Shown: one piece after another, positions 34,624-44,537 of the stretch
Layout of the letters: every line of letters begins with the position of its first letter
Position numbering within the stretch: the stretch's first letter is position 1
Source of the DNA: Superficieibacter sp. 1612_C1
GTDB taxonomy: Bacteria > Pseudomonadota > Gammaproteobacteria > Enterobacterales > Enterobacteriaceae
Assembly: GCF_015234305.1 (NCBI RefSeq)
Contig: NZ_JADGMI010000001.1
Span: 1,264,030-1,328,029, forward strand
Length of the DNA: 64,000 nt
Reading direction: 5' to 3'
The notes under the pieces: generated by a model
The model's input: only the letters and a program-made list of their open reading frames with translations
Databases searched by the model: none
Told to the model about the DNA's origin: nothing
Made by a program: the position numbers and the translations under genes

Positions 34624-36276
34624 ATGCGCCTGCCAGGACGTGATCCCTACGCGCCGCGCGAATGGGCACCTCATGAAAAGCCTATGCTGCTCGGCTCGCC
34701 GTCGACGCCGTTGCACAGTACGCCAAAACGCATCGCTTATGGCATTGTTGGCCTGCTGGTCTGCCTGACCGGGGCACTGGGTAATGCGGTCGTCACTGCC
34801 AACCTGCAAAATTTGCAGGGCACCTTTGCCGCGTGGTCGACGGAGATCGCCTGGCTCCCTACCGTATACGTGATGACCAATGTGTCCATCAACCTGCTGC
34901 TGGTGAAATTTCGCCAGCAGTATGGCCTGCGCGCGTTTACTGAAGGATTTCTGGTGCTTTACGTGCTGGTGACCTTTTTTCACCTGTTCGTCAACGATCT
35001 CAGTTCGGCGATGATGGTGCGTGCTGCGCACGGAATGGTGGCGGCAGCGCTAAGCTCACTGGGGATTTACTATCAGATTCAGGCCTGGCCCGCGCGTCAT
35101 CGCCTTAAGGCCCTGACGATTGGGATTACCGGCTCCTCGCTGGCGATCCCGCTGGCGCGCCTTTTTTCCAGCGACCTGTTGCAACTGGACGAGTGGCGCG
35201 GTCTCTATTTTTTCGAACTGGGACTGGCGATGATTTCGCTGGCCTGCGTGATCTTACTCAAACTTCCGCCCGGCGATCGCAAAAAAGTCTTTGAGAAGAA
35301 AGATTTTCTGACCTTTATCCTCCTGGCCCCCGGCATGGCATTGCTCTGCGCGGTACTCTCGCTCGGTCGGCTGGAATGGTGGTTTGAAACACCGTGGATC
35401 GGCTGGGCGCTGGCAGGCTCGCTGGTGCTGATTGTCTCCGCTATTGTGTTCGAGCATAACCGGCAAAACCCGCTGCTGAATACGCGCTGGCTCTCGAGCG
35501 GCAGTATTTTACGCCTCGGGCTGATTATGCTGTTGATCCGCATTGTACTGGCGGAACAGAACACCGGGGTGATCGGCTGGCTTCAGTATGTCGGTCTGCA
35601 AAACGAACAGATGACCTCGCTGGCATGGTCGATTTTTGCCGGGATAGTTTGTGGCATCATCGCCAGTTGCCTGACGATCAAACCGCAGCGGCTGGCGTGG
35701 CCGATCCTGACCTCGCTGGCGCTGATGATCATCGCCTCCTGGCTGGACAGCCATTCCACCAGCCTGACGCGCCCCAACCAGTTACTCTTCAGTCAGTTTT
35801 TACTGGGCTTTAGCAGCGCTTTTTTTCTCGCCCCTGCCATGCTGGCCGGCATCGGTGGCGTAGTCGCTGAACCCCGCAATCTGGTCAGTTTCTCCGTGCT
35901 TTTCGGGATGAGTCAGAACATCGGCGGCCTGCTCGGTTCCGCTATTCTCGGGACGTTTCAGACCTGGCGCGAAAAATATCACTCCAGTCTGCTCGCCGAC
36001 CAGTTAACCACCCTGAATCCGCTGGTTAACGAACGTCTTCAACTATACAGCCAGATGTATAAGAGCCTGATTGGCGACAGCAATTTGCTTAGCGTTCAGG
36101 CTAACCTGCAATTACAAAATGCCTCTACGCTGGAAGCAAATATTCTGGCGTATAACGATACTTACTTATTAACCGCGTCAGTGGCGGCTGCAACGATGCT
36201 ATGGATTTTCTGGCGATTGCTGCGCCTGCGCATTACGGCGCGGATCGGCCTAAAACGGGCAACGGGAACAAAATAA
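34624..36276 (+). CDS. MFS (DHA2-type) efflux transporter, first gene of a tripartite pump
   Basis: A 550-residue inner-membrane protein with about 14 hydrophobic helices, the DHA2 form of MFS drug:H+ antiporters. A ~35-residue hydrophilic N-terminus (MRLPGRDPYAPREWAP...) precedes helix 1. Helices lie between residues ~40-390, and a long soluble or periplasmic loop follows at ~445-505 before the final helix. The canonical motif C of 14-TMS exporters is poorly kept, so assignment rests on overall topology and on the following HlyD and outer-membrane-factor genes (19 bp and overlapping). The three probably extrude a toxic or lipophilic compound across both membranes. I do not recognise an experimentally named orthologue. 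Confidence 0.82.
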   Translation: MRLPGRDPYAPREWAPHEKPMLLGSPSTPLHSTPKRIAYGIVGLLVCLTGALGNAVVTANLQNLQGTFAAWSTEIAWLPTVYVMTNVSINLLLVKFRQQYGLRAFTEGFLVLYVLVTFFHLFVNDLSSAMMVRAAHGMVAAALSSLGIYYQIQAWPARHRLKALTIGITGSSLAIPLARLFSSDLLQLDEWRGLYFFELGLAMISLACVILLKLPPGDRKKVFEKKDFLTFILLAPGMALLCAVLSLGRLEWWFETPWIGWALAGSLVLIVSAIVFEHNRQNPLLNTRWLSSGSILRLGLIMLLIRIVLAEQNTGVIGWLQYVGLQNEQMTSLAWSIFAGIVCGIIASCLTIKPQRLAWPILTSLALMIIASWLDSHSTSLTRPNQLLFSQFLLGFSSAFFLAPAMLAGIGGVVAEPRNLVSFSVLFGMSQNIGGLLGSAILGTFQTWREKYHSSLLADQLTTLNPLVNERLQLYSQMYKSLIGDSNLLSVQANLQLQNASTLEANILAYNDTYLLTASVAAATMLWIFWRLLRLRITARIGLKRATGTK

Positions 36277-36295
36277 TGCTATTTCAGGAGAGGTT

Positions 36296-37378
36296 ATGAG
36301 TCAGCAGGACGCCGCCAAAGAGCGGGCGAATACGCGCAGCAACGTGCGTGTAGTCTCTATTTTTGCCGCCGCCGCGATTGCTATCGTCGGGGTCCTGGCG
36401 ATCCTGTACGCCTGGCAGTTGCCGCCGTTCACCCGCCATACGCAATTCACCGATAACGCCTACGTGCGCGGACAGACGACGTTTATTAGCCCACAGGTTA
36501 ACGGTTATATCACTGCGGTAAAAGTGCAGGATTTTGTGCAGGTGAAGCGCGGCGACGTGCTGATGCAGATTGATGACCGCATCTATAAGCAGCGTGTTCA
36601 CCAGGCGCAGGCGCAGCTGGATATGAAAATCGCCGCCCTTAACAACAATCTCCAGCAGCGTAAAAGCGCGGAAGCGGTTATCGCCCGTAATCAGGCGGCG
36701 CTGCAAAATGCCCGTGCGCAAAGCCAGAAAACGCAGGCGGATTTACGCCGGGTGAAGGATTTGACCGCCGATGGTTCTCTGTCGATTCGCGAACGCGATG
36801 CGGCGCTCGCCAGCGCGGCCCAGGGTAACGCTGACATTGCACAGGCCCAGGCCACGCTTGAGATGTCTCGCCAGGATCTGCAAACCACCATCGTGAATCG
36901 CGCCTCGCTGGAAGCCGATGTTGAAAATGCGAAAGCCGCGCTCGAACTGGCGCAAATCGATCTGCAAAATACGCGGATAATCGCCCCTCAGGATGGTCAG
37001 CTCGGACAAATTGCCGTGCGCCTCGGGGCCTACGTTGCCGCGGGCACCCATCTGACTTCGCTGGTTCCCGCGCAACACTGGGTTATTGCCAATGTGAAAG
37101 AGACCCAACTGGCAGAGATCCGTATTGGTCAGCCGGTGCGTTTTAGCGTTGACGCACTCAATAACCGCAGCTTTAAGGGCCGGGTGCAAAGTATCTCTCC
37201 GGCAACCGGCGTCGAGTTCAGTGCCATTTCTCCGGATAACGCGACCGGTAACTTCGTCAAAATCGCCCAGCGTATTCCGGTACGTATTGAAGTGTTAGGC
37301 CAGCCTGAAGAGATCGCGCATCTGCGACCGGGCATGTCGGTGCAGGTCACGATTGATACTCGCGAGGAGCAGCAATGA
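36296..37378 (+). CDS. HlyD/EmrA-family periplasmic adaptor subunit
   Basis: A 360-residue membrane-fusion protein. One N-terminal membrane helix (about residues 21-41) is followed by the lipoyl half-motif FTDNAYVRGQTTFISPQVNGY, kept here as its key start TDNAYVRG, then an alpha-hairpin coiled coil (about 95-210) and the second lipoyl/beta-barrel half (TRIIAPQDGQLGQI; VGQPVRFSVDA-like IGQPVRFSVDA; LRPGMSVQVTID). It links the MFS pump to the outer-membrane channel. GGAGAGGTT precedes the start. Its stop overlaps the next start codon in ATGA, implying coupled translation. Confidence 0.88.
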   Translation: MSQQDAAKERANTRSNVRVVSIFAAAAIAIVGVLAILYAWQLPPFTRHTQFTDNAYVRGQTTFISPQVNGYITAVKVQDFVQVKRGDVLMQIDDRIYKQRVHQAQAQLDMKIAALNNNLQQRKSAEAVIARNQAALQNARAQSQKTQADLRRVKDLTADGSLSIRERDAALASAAQGNADIAQAQATLEMSRQDLQTTIVNRASLEADVENAKAALELAQIDLQNTRIIAPQDGQLGQIAVRLGAYVAAGTHLTSLVPAQHWVIANVKETQLAEIRIGQPVRFSVDALNNRSFKGRVQSISPATGVEFSAISPDNATGNFVKIAQRIPVRIEVLGQPEEIAHLRPGMSVQVTIDTREEQQ

Positions 37379-38754
37379 GACGGCATTCCCTTGCCCTGCT
37401 GCTGGCATCATTACTGCTTGTCGCCTGCCAGTCGGTTGACGTCAAACCCGCCAAACCCTCGCTGCATATCCCGCCGCAGTGGCGTCAGGACATCGGTCCG
37501 ACAAGTCCGGTTGAAGGGGTCTGGTGGCGTAACTTTCACGACAGCGCCCTGAATCGCTATGTCGATCGGGCGCTGCACTATAACAGCGATGTGCTGATTG
37601 CCCGCGAACGGATTAACGAGTATCAGGCGCAAGTTTATGCCACCCAGGGCGATCTTTTCCCTACCCTGGACGCAGGACTGAGCGGCACGCGTGCCCGCTC
37701 GCAGTCTGCCGCGACCGGGCTACCGGTTTACAGCACGTTATACAAAGGCAACCTGACGGCCAGTTACGATGTTGATATCTGGGGAGCAAATCGCAGCGCC
37801 ACCGAGGCCGCCGAGGCCGGGCTGGAAGCGCAAAAGGCCGCCGCCGCTGCCGCAGACCTGACCGTTGCGGCGTCGGTGGCGAGTGGCTACGTGACGCTCC
37901 TGTCGCTTGATGAGCAGTTAAAAGTGACACAGGCCACGCTGGAAGCGCGTGAAGCGTCATTTCGCCTCGCCCAGCGTCAGTTTGAGACGGGCTACAGTTC
38001 GCGTCTCGAACTGATGCAGGCCGATTCCGAACTGCGCGCCACCCGCGCGCAGGTGCCACAAATTCGTCATCAAATCACAGAGCAGGAGAATGCCCTCAGC
38101 CTGTTGCTGGGCCAAAATCCGCAGAGCGTCGGGCGCGGCGGCGCGTTCGATCAATTGACGCCGCTTACGCTTCCTTCCCAGCTACCGTCAACGCTGTTAA
38201 ACAGGCGTCCGGACATTGTCCAGGCCGAGCGCCAGCTTATCGCCGCCGATGCCACGCTGGCCGCGTCGCGCGCGCAACTACTACCGTCCCTCAATCTGAC
38301 CGCCACCGGCTCGGTGCAGGATCGCACCCTGCCCGGCCTGCTTGATAACCCGCTCCAGCTCTGGAGTATCGGCGGCAGTATTCTCGCGCCCCTGCTGAAC
38401 CGTCAGGCGCTAAATGCGCAGGTAGATGTTTCAATGTCACAGCGCAACCAGGCGCTGTACAGCTACGAGAGTACGGTGCGTAACGCCTTTAAAGAGGTGA
38501 ACGACAGTCTGGATGCCATCCGCCGTTTACAGGAGCAGTTACAGGAGCTGGAAGGCCAGGAAGCCGTGGCGCAGGAGACATTACGCATCGCGCAGAACCG
38601 CTATCGCAACGGTTATTCTTCCTATCTTGATGAGCTGGATGCCCAGCGCACGCTGTTTTCAACCCAGCTGAATGTGGTGCAGGTGAAAAACAGCGTATTA
38701 CAGGCGCAGATTGATTTGTACCGGGCGCTGGGTGGGGGATGGAACGAGGGGTGA
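37375..38754 (+). CDS. NodT-family outer-membrane efflux lipoprotein
   Basis: A 459-residue TolC-like channel of the NodT family. The signal ends in a lipobox (LLVAC, Cys18), so it is an outer-membrane lipoprotein. Two OEP repeats (about residues 60-245 and 270-455) contain the long periplasmic helices; VEGVWWRNFHD-like and LLNRRPDIVQAERQLIAADA are typical of the family. It completes the tripartite pump begun at 34624. A hairpin follows 6 bp after the stop. Confidence 0.9.
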   Translation: MRRHSLALLLASLLLVACQSVDVKPAKPSLHIPPQWRQDIGPTSPVEGVWWRNFHDSALNRYVDRALHYNSDVLIARERINEYQAQVYATQGDLFPTLDAGLSGTRARSQSAATGLPVYSTLYKGNLTASYDVDIWGANRSATEAAEAGLEAQKAAAAAADLTVAASVASGYVTLLSLDEQLKVTQATLEAREASFRLAQRQFETGYSSRLELMQADSELRATRAQVPQIRHQITEQENALSLLLGQNPQSVGRGGAFDQLTPLTLPSQLPSTLLNRRPDIVQAERQLIAADATLAASRAQLLPSLNLTATGSVQDRTLPGLLDNPLQLWSIGGSILAPLLNRQALNAQVDVSMSQRNQALYSYESTVRNAFKEVNDSLDAIRRLQEQLQELEGQEAVAQETLRIAQNRYRNGYSSYLDELDAQRTLFSTQLNVVQVKNSVLQAQIDLYRALGGGWNEG

Positions 38755-38760
38755 AAGCAT

Positions 38761-38791
38761 AAACCCGGCAGCTTTTACGCAAACCGGGTTT
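38761..38791 (+). terminator. Hairpin terminator of the efflux operon
   Basis: AAACCCGG (38761-38768) pairs with CCGGGTTT (38784-38791). The T run is short, but the position just past the last operon gene and before the convergent hrpA stop fits a (possibly bidirectional) terminator. Confidence 0.6.
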
Positions 38792-38818
38792 AAAGGCATA
38801 GCACATTAACAGGGAATG

Positions 38819-41800
38819 TTATCCGCTAATCTGCTCCATCGCCTGTAAAATACGCTTATCGGATATCGGGTACGGCGTGCCCAGTTGCTGAGCGAAGTAG
38901 CTCACCCGCAGTTCTTCGATCATCCAGCGGATCTCTTTCACGTCTTCATCTTCACGACGCGCGGGCGGCAGTTTATTCAGCCACTGTTGCCACGCCTGCT
39001 GGACCTGCTCCACTTTCAGCATTTGTGCACGGTCGCGATGCGGATCGACCGCCAGTTTCTCCAGCCGTTTTTCAATCGCCTGTAAGTAACGCAGCGTATC
39101 GCCGAGACGTTTAAAGCCGTTGCCGGTAACAAAACCGCGATACACCAGCCCGTTCATCTGCGCTTTGATGTCCGATAGCCCGAGCGCCATAGTCATGTCT
39201 ACCCGGCCTTTAAGCCGTTTGTTGATGGTAAACACGGCGGTAAGGATTTGCTCGACTTGTTTGGCGATCTCCACGACGGTGTCGTTCAGTTCGGCGCGGA
39301 CTTTTTCATGCAATACGGCAAAGCCCTCTTCGGTCCACACCGGACCACCGGCTTCATGGATCAGTTTATCGACACCGCAGGAGATGCAGTCGTCGATCAG
39401 ATCCAGCACTTTGCCATACGGGTTAAAATAGAGTCCCAGTTTGGCTTTATTCGGCAGCTTTTCATGCAGATATTTGATCGGCGACGGGATATTGAGAAGC
39501 AGTAAACGCCGCAGCCCGCGCCACATTGCCTGCTGCTGTTCCAGCGGGTTGTCGAACAGTTTGATCGCCACGCTATCGCGCTCATCCACCAGCGCAGGCC
39601 ACGCTTTCACTTTATAGTTGCCGCGCTTCTGCTCGTAGCTTTCCGCGAGAGTACCAAAGCTCCAGATATGCAGGCCGCTTTGTTCGATGCCATCGTCCGC
39701 TACTGCCGAAAGCGTCTCCTGGACTTTGCCTTTCAGACTCTCTTTCAGCGCCGTTAAATCGCGGCCTTCGAGCAGTTTTTTGTTTTTGTCATCCACCACA
39801 CGGTAAGTGATTTTAAGATGATCGGGTACCTGATCCCAGTGCCAGTCGTCACGGTCGATGGTGTTGCCGGTCATCCGCCGCAGTTCGCGCTCCAGCGCCT
39901 CCAGCAGCGGCAACTCCAGCGCCGTCACGCGGCCCAGAAACGCCTCGGCATAGTTGGGCGCAGGCACGAAATTGCGGCGAACGGGTTTCGGTAACGATTT
40001 AATCAGCGCAATCACCAGCTCACGGCGCAGGCCGGGGATCTGCCATTCGAAACCGGCTTCTTCGACCTGGTTCAGCAACGGTAGCGGAATGTGGACAGTG
40101 ACACCGTCCGCATCAGCCCCCGGTTCGAACTGGTAGCTCAGGCGCAGTTTGAGATTGCCCTGGTGCCAGAAGTTCGGATAATCGAGCTTGCTGATCGACT
40201 CTGCGCCCTCTTTGATCAGCATACTTTTTTCAAAGTTGAGCAGGTCCGGCGTCTCGCGGCTGACCTTTTTCCACCAGTTGTCGAAATGGCGGGCGGAAAT
40301 AACATCCACGCCAATGCGCTGGTCGTAAAATTCAAACAGCGTTTCGTCATCGACCAGAATGTCGCGGCGACGGGATTTATGCTCCAGCTCTTCCACTTCG
40401 GCACGCAGCTTCAGGTTCTCACGGAAGAAGGCGTGACGCGTCTGCCAGTCGCCTTCCACCAGCGCATGACGTATGAACAACTCACGGCACAGCGCCGGGT
40501 CAATCTGGCTGTAGTTCACTTTTCGCGCGGCAACAATGGGCAAGCCGTAGACGGTGACTTTTTCCGTCGCCATTACCGCGCCCTGCGCCCGCTCCCAGTG
40601 CGGTTCGCTGTACGAGCGTTTCAACAGATGCTGCGCCACCGGCTCTACCCATTCTGGATCGATCCGCGCGGCGATGCGTCCCCACAGGCGGCTGGTTTCC
40701 ACCAGCTCGGCGACCATCGTCCATTTAGGCGGCTTTTTGAATAAGCCGGAACCGGGGAAAATTGAAAAACGCGCGTTGCGTGCGCCGGTATATTCCTGCT
40801 TGTCAGCGTCTTTCATGCCGATATGCGAGAGTAAACCTGTCAGCAGCGCAATATGAATTTCGCGGTATTCCGCAGGCTCGCTGTTCACCGGAATGCCCAG
40901 TTCTTTCACCACCTGGCGCAGCTGGGTATAAATATCCTGCCACTCACGCACGCGCAGATAGTTAAGATAATCGGTGCGGCACAGACGGCGGAAGGCATTC
41001 GAGGAGAGCGCCTTCTGCTGCTCGCCGAGGTAGTTCCACAGGTTCACAAACGCGAGGAAATCAGATTCTTTATCGTGGAAGCGGCGATGTTTCTCGTCGG
41101 ACGCCTGCTGTTTGTCCATCGGACGCTCGCGCGGATCCTGAATGGACAGCGCGGAAGTGATGATCATCGCTTCGCGCACGCAGCCGTGTTTTTGCGCTTC
41201 CAGCACCATTCGTGCCAGGCGCGGATCGACTGGCAGCTGCGATAGCTGACGACCCTGGGCCGTCAGCTTATAGGCCGTTTGTTGCTCGTCGGTGGTGATC
41301 GCCCCCAACTCTTCCAGCAGGCGCACGCCATCCTGAATATTACGTTTATCCGGCGCTTCCACAAAAGGGAACGCGGCGATATCACCTAATCCCAGCGCGG
41401 TCATTTGCAGGATAACGGACGCCAGGTTGGTACGCAGGATCTCCGGATCGGTAAATTCCGGGCGTGACAGGAAATCGTCTTCCGAATAAAGACGGATGCA
41501 GATCCCCTCCGACACGCGGCCGCAACGCCCTTTACGCTGGTTGGCAGACGCCTGCGATACTGGCTCAATCGGCAGGCGCTGGACTTTGGTGCGGAAACTG
41601 TAACGACTGATACGCGCCGTACCGGGATCGATAACGTATTTAATACCCGGCACCGTCAGCGAGGTTTCCGCCACGTTGGTCGCCAGCACAATGCGCCGTC
41701 CGCCGTGCGGCTGAAAGACGCGGTTCTGCTCGCTATTCGACAGGCGGGCATACAGCGGCAGCACCTCGGTATGGCGCAGGTTGAGTTTGTTCAGTGCATC

Positions 41801-42721
41801 AGCGGTATCACGGATTTCGCGCTCACCGCTCATAAAGATCAGGATGTCGCCCGCACTTTCACGCCCCAGCTCGTCCACCGCGTCGAAGATAGCCTGGAGC
41901 TGGTCGCGTTCGGTATCGTCCGCCTCTTCCACAATCGGGCGATAACGTACTTCCACCGGATAGGTGCGCCCGGAAACTTCAATGATCGGCGCATTATTAA
42001 AGTGGCGCGAGAAACGTTCCGGATCGATGGTTGCCGAGGTGATGATGATCTTCAGGTCCGGACGACGCGGCAACAGCTCGCGCAGGTAGCCGAGCAGAAA
42101 ATCGATATTCAGGCTGCGTTCGTGCGCTTCATCAATAATGATGGTGTCGTACTGCATCAGCAGCCGGTCCTGCTGGATCTCCGCCAGCAAAATACCGTCG
42201 GTCATCAGCTTAACCATCGTGTTATCGCTGACGTGATCGCTGAAGCGGACTTTATAGCCGACGCAGCCGCCCGGCTCGGTTTGCAACTCTTCGGCAATAC
42301 GGTTGGCAACGGTGCGCGCCGCCAGACGACGAGGCTGGGTGTGACCAATCAGGCCCTTAACACCGCGCCCCAGTTCCATGCAGATTTTCGGCAGTTGGGT
42401 CGTTTTACCGGAGCCGGTCTCGCCAGCGACAATCACGACCTGGTGATCGCGCACGGCCTCAAGAATGGCCTGTTTTTTCTGGCTGACGGGCAGATTTTCC
42501 GGGTAGGTTATCGGCGGACGTACCGCAACGCGCCGCGCAACTTTCCCCGCCGCCTGTTCTATCTCGCCCGCCAGCGCCGTCAGAATGCCTTGCTGAGATT
42601 CAGGATTTTTAACCTTCTTCGCGCCGTGAAGCCGTTTCGCGAAGCGCTGTTTGTCGCGCAGCATCAGCTCGTCAAGCTGCTGATGCAGGTGCGCAGGAGT
42701 CAATTTCTGTTGTTCTGTCAT
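38819..42721 (-). CDS. hrpA: DEAH-box RNA helicase HrpA
   Basis: A 1300-residue DEAH helicase, same length as E. coli HrpA, which resolves stalled or collided ribosomes and influences fimbrial mRNA processing. Order: N-terminal region (1-80), RecA1 with Walker A GETGSGKTTQ (residues 100-109) and DEAH (near 196), RecA2 with QRKGRCGRVSEG, winged-helix and OB-type domains, and a long C-terminal DUF3418 region. The start at 42721 (MTEQQKLT) gives the K-12 N-terminus; an in-frame ATG five codons upstream (42736) has a somewhat better ribosome-binding site (TGGGG) and is a possible alternative. Confidence 0.95.
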   Translation of the reverse strand: MTEQQKLTPAHLHQQLDELMLRDKQRFAKRLHGAKKVKNPESQQGILTALAGEIEQAAGKVARRVAVRPPITYPENLPVSQKKQAILEAVRDHQVVIVAGETGSGKTTQLPKICMELGRGVKGLIGHTQPRRLAARTVANRIAEELQTEPGGCVGYKVRFSDHVSDNTMVKLMTDGILLAEIQQDRLLMQYDTIIIDEAHERSLNIDFLLGYLRELLPRRPDLKIIITSATIDPERFSRHFNNAPIIEVSGRTYPVEVRYRPIVEEADDTERDQLQAIFDAVDELGRESAGDILIFMSGEREIRDTADALNKLNLRHTEVLPLYARLSNSEQNRVFQPHGGRRIVLATNVAETSLTVPGIKYVIDPGTARISRYSFRTKVQRLPIEPVSQASANQRKGRCGRVSEGICIRLYSEDDFLSRPEFTDPEILRTNLASVILQMTALGLGDIAAFPFVEAPDKRNIQDGVRLLEELGAITTDEQQTAYKLTAQGRQLSQLPVDPRLARMVLEAQKHGCVREAMIITSALSIQDPRERPMDKQQASDEKHRRFHDKESDFLAFVNLWNYLGEQQKALSSNAFRRLCRTDYLNYLRVREWQDIYTQLRQVVKELGIPVNSEPAEYREIHIALLTGLLSHIGMKDADKQEYTGARNARFSIFPGSGLFKKPPKWTMVAELVETSRLWGRIAARIDPEWVEPVAQHLLKRSYSEPHWERAQGAVMATEKVTVYGLPIVAARKVNYSQIDPALCRELFIRHALVEGDWQTRHAFFRENLKLRAEVEELEHKSRRRDILVDDETLFEFYDQRIGVDVISARHFDNWWKKVSRETPDLLNFEKSMLIKEGAESISKLDYPNFWHQGNLKLRLSYQFEPGADADGVTVHIPLPLLNQVEEAGFEWQIPGLRRELVIALIKSLPKPVRRNFVPAPNYAEAFLGRVTALELPLLEALERELRRMTGNTIDRDDWHWDQVPDHLKITYRVVDDKNKKLLEGRDLTALKESLKGKVQETLSAVADDGIEQSGLHIWSFGTLAESYEQKRGNYKVKAWPALVDERDSVAIKLFDNPLEQQQAMWRGLRRLLLLNIPSPIKYLHEKLPNKAKLGLYFNPYGKVLDLIDDCISCGVDKLIHEAGGPVWTEEGFAVLHEKVRAELNDTVVEIAKQVEQILTAVFTINKRLKGRVDMTMALGLSDIKAQMNGLVYRGFVTGNGFKRLGDTLRYLQAIEKRLEKLAVDPHRDRAQMLKVEQVQQAWQQWLNKLPPARREDEDVKEIRWMIEELRVSYFAQQLGTPYPISDKRILQAMEQISG

Positions 42722-42910
42722 CGTATTATTGGGCATTAAAATGCCCCAGGGAAAATTTACTTTTATGATGGCTATAGCGTAACACACTGGCGCTTTGACC
42801 GCCTTATTCAAAAAAATCGAATATAGAATTCGATATATTGCGCTTTCACTGGGCCGTTTTTGTGAATAGAGTGTAAACAAGTGGCGGGCTATCCCCCTTC
42901 AAACACATAA

Positions 42911-43528
<618 letters not shown>

Positions 43529-43534
43529 GTTCTC

Positions 43535-43563
43535 AGCCCTCTCGCCTCTGTCGCGGGAGGGCT
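43535..43563 (+). terminator. Hairpin after azoR
   Basis: AGCCCTC (43535-43541) pairs with GAGGGCT (43557-43563), seven bases past the azoR stop. No long T run follows, so it is a weak candidate terminator. Confidence 0.5.
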
Positions 43564-43588
43564 TATGAACTCTGAGTAACACACATCG

Positions 43589-44104
43589 TTACTGATTCTC
43601 TTCAGCAGAATCAAACACCACGCTCGCCAGGCACTCCGGGCGTTTTTCTTTGAAGCCAAATGCCAGCTTCCAGTGGTTAAACGTGGTGCGGTATCCGGTT
43701 TCTTCCTCCAGCGAATGTCCGTGCGGCACCTGACTGAGCGTTAAGTCAGCATAATGCTGTTTAACATCCTCCAGGGTGATACACCCTTTACCTTCCAGAC
43801 TGAGCACCAGAAAGCTGCCACGCGGCGAAGCGCCGGGTGTGGGCACTCTAAAATCGATATTAGCAATACGCAGATTATTGTTAAGCTGAGGACCAGCGCC
43901 TGCATAAAACAACGTGTATTGGTTCTGGTTTTTTAACGTCAGTTTGGTCGCAAAATCCCGTTCAATGCTTTTGCGCGTCATAGCCGATTCGCTGCGAAGA
44001 AGCGTCATGATCTCCCACAGGGTTTTCGTTGTGCCGGCAGCAAAAGCGCCTGGCTGGGCTGCGCTTAAAAGTAGTATGCCGACCAGAGAGGCATAAATTT
44101 TCAT
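43589..44104 (-). CDS. Hypothetical secreted protein at the end of the ynb operon
   Basis: A 171-residue protein with a classical signal peptide (MKIYASLVGILLLSAAQPG..., cleavage near AFA|AGT, about residue 23) and a mature domain of mixed alpha/beta character with two cysteines (GCITLED and PECLASV) that could pair. AGGAA lies upstream of the ATG. It follows the 131-residue membrane-protein gene by 37 bp on the same strand, so it may be the last gene of the ynb transcript. I do not recognise its family. A periplasmic location is inferred from the signal peptide and lack of a lipobox. Confidence 0.65.
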   Translation of the reverse strand: MKIYASLVGILLLSAAQPGAFAAGTTKTLWEIMTLLRSESAMTRKSIERDFATKLTLKNQNQYTLFYAGAGPQLNNNLRIANIDFRVPTPGASPRGSFLVLSLEGKGCITLEDVKQHYADLTLSQVPHGHSLEEETGYRTTFNHWKLAFGFKEKRPECLASVVFDSAEENQ

Positions 44105-44141
44105 GGTTGTTTTCCTGACGGAGGATTGAGCCTCAATGGTG

Positions 44142-44537
44142 TTAGAGCGTAATAATCAGCGCAAGCAGCCACAGCGCCCACGCCAGCATCGTTGCTTTCA
44201 TCGTCAGATGCAGTTGCCGCCGGGCACCCTGCTCCCGCTCTGTCGGGGTTAAGGTGCTGAGGCGTTCACGCTGCCAGATAAAGGCCAGCGTTTCTCCCGC
44301 CGCTGCATGGCAGTCTTGATTAAGAATTCTGAAATAGCCTTCATCCAGCCACAGTCGCCAGCAGCCAAAAGCAATATAACCTGCGTTGATGACCACTATG
44401 ATTTGCAGCCAACCAGCAGGCAACACCGTCACTGCCCACAGCAACGGTAGCATCCCCAGCAGCAAAAAGAATTTCCAGCTTGCCAGAGAGTGCGTCAGCA
44501 GCGCTGCTCTTGTCAGGTCGTCACGGTTTTCTGCCAT
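44142..44537 (-). CDS. Small membrane protein overlapping ynbD
   Basis: A 131-residue protein with hydrophobic segments near residues 20-38, 41-60 and 112-130 and a basic/amphipathic middle (FIWQRERLSTLTPTEREQGARRQL). Its first 25 bases overlap the end of ynbD, which implies coupled translation and membership of the ynb operon. I know of no named family; K-12 has no such gene that I recall between ynbD and azoR. A role beside the lipid enzymes is an inference from position only. Confidence 0.6.
   Translation of the reverse strand: MAENRDDLTRAALLTHSLASWKFFLLLGMLPLLWAVTVLPAGWLQIIVVINAGYIAFGCWRLWLDEGYFRILNQDCHAAAGETLAFIWQRERLSTLTPTEREQGARRQLHLTMKATMLAWALWLLALIITL

Noticed and set aside
41705..42739. 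344-codon open frame antisense to hrpA
   Set aside because: It lies wholly within the conserved helicase gene, its product is rich in Arg, Gln and His as expected for an antisense frame of GC-rich DNA, and it has no recognisable domain.
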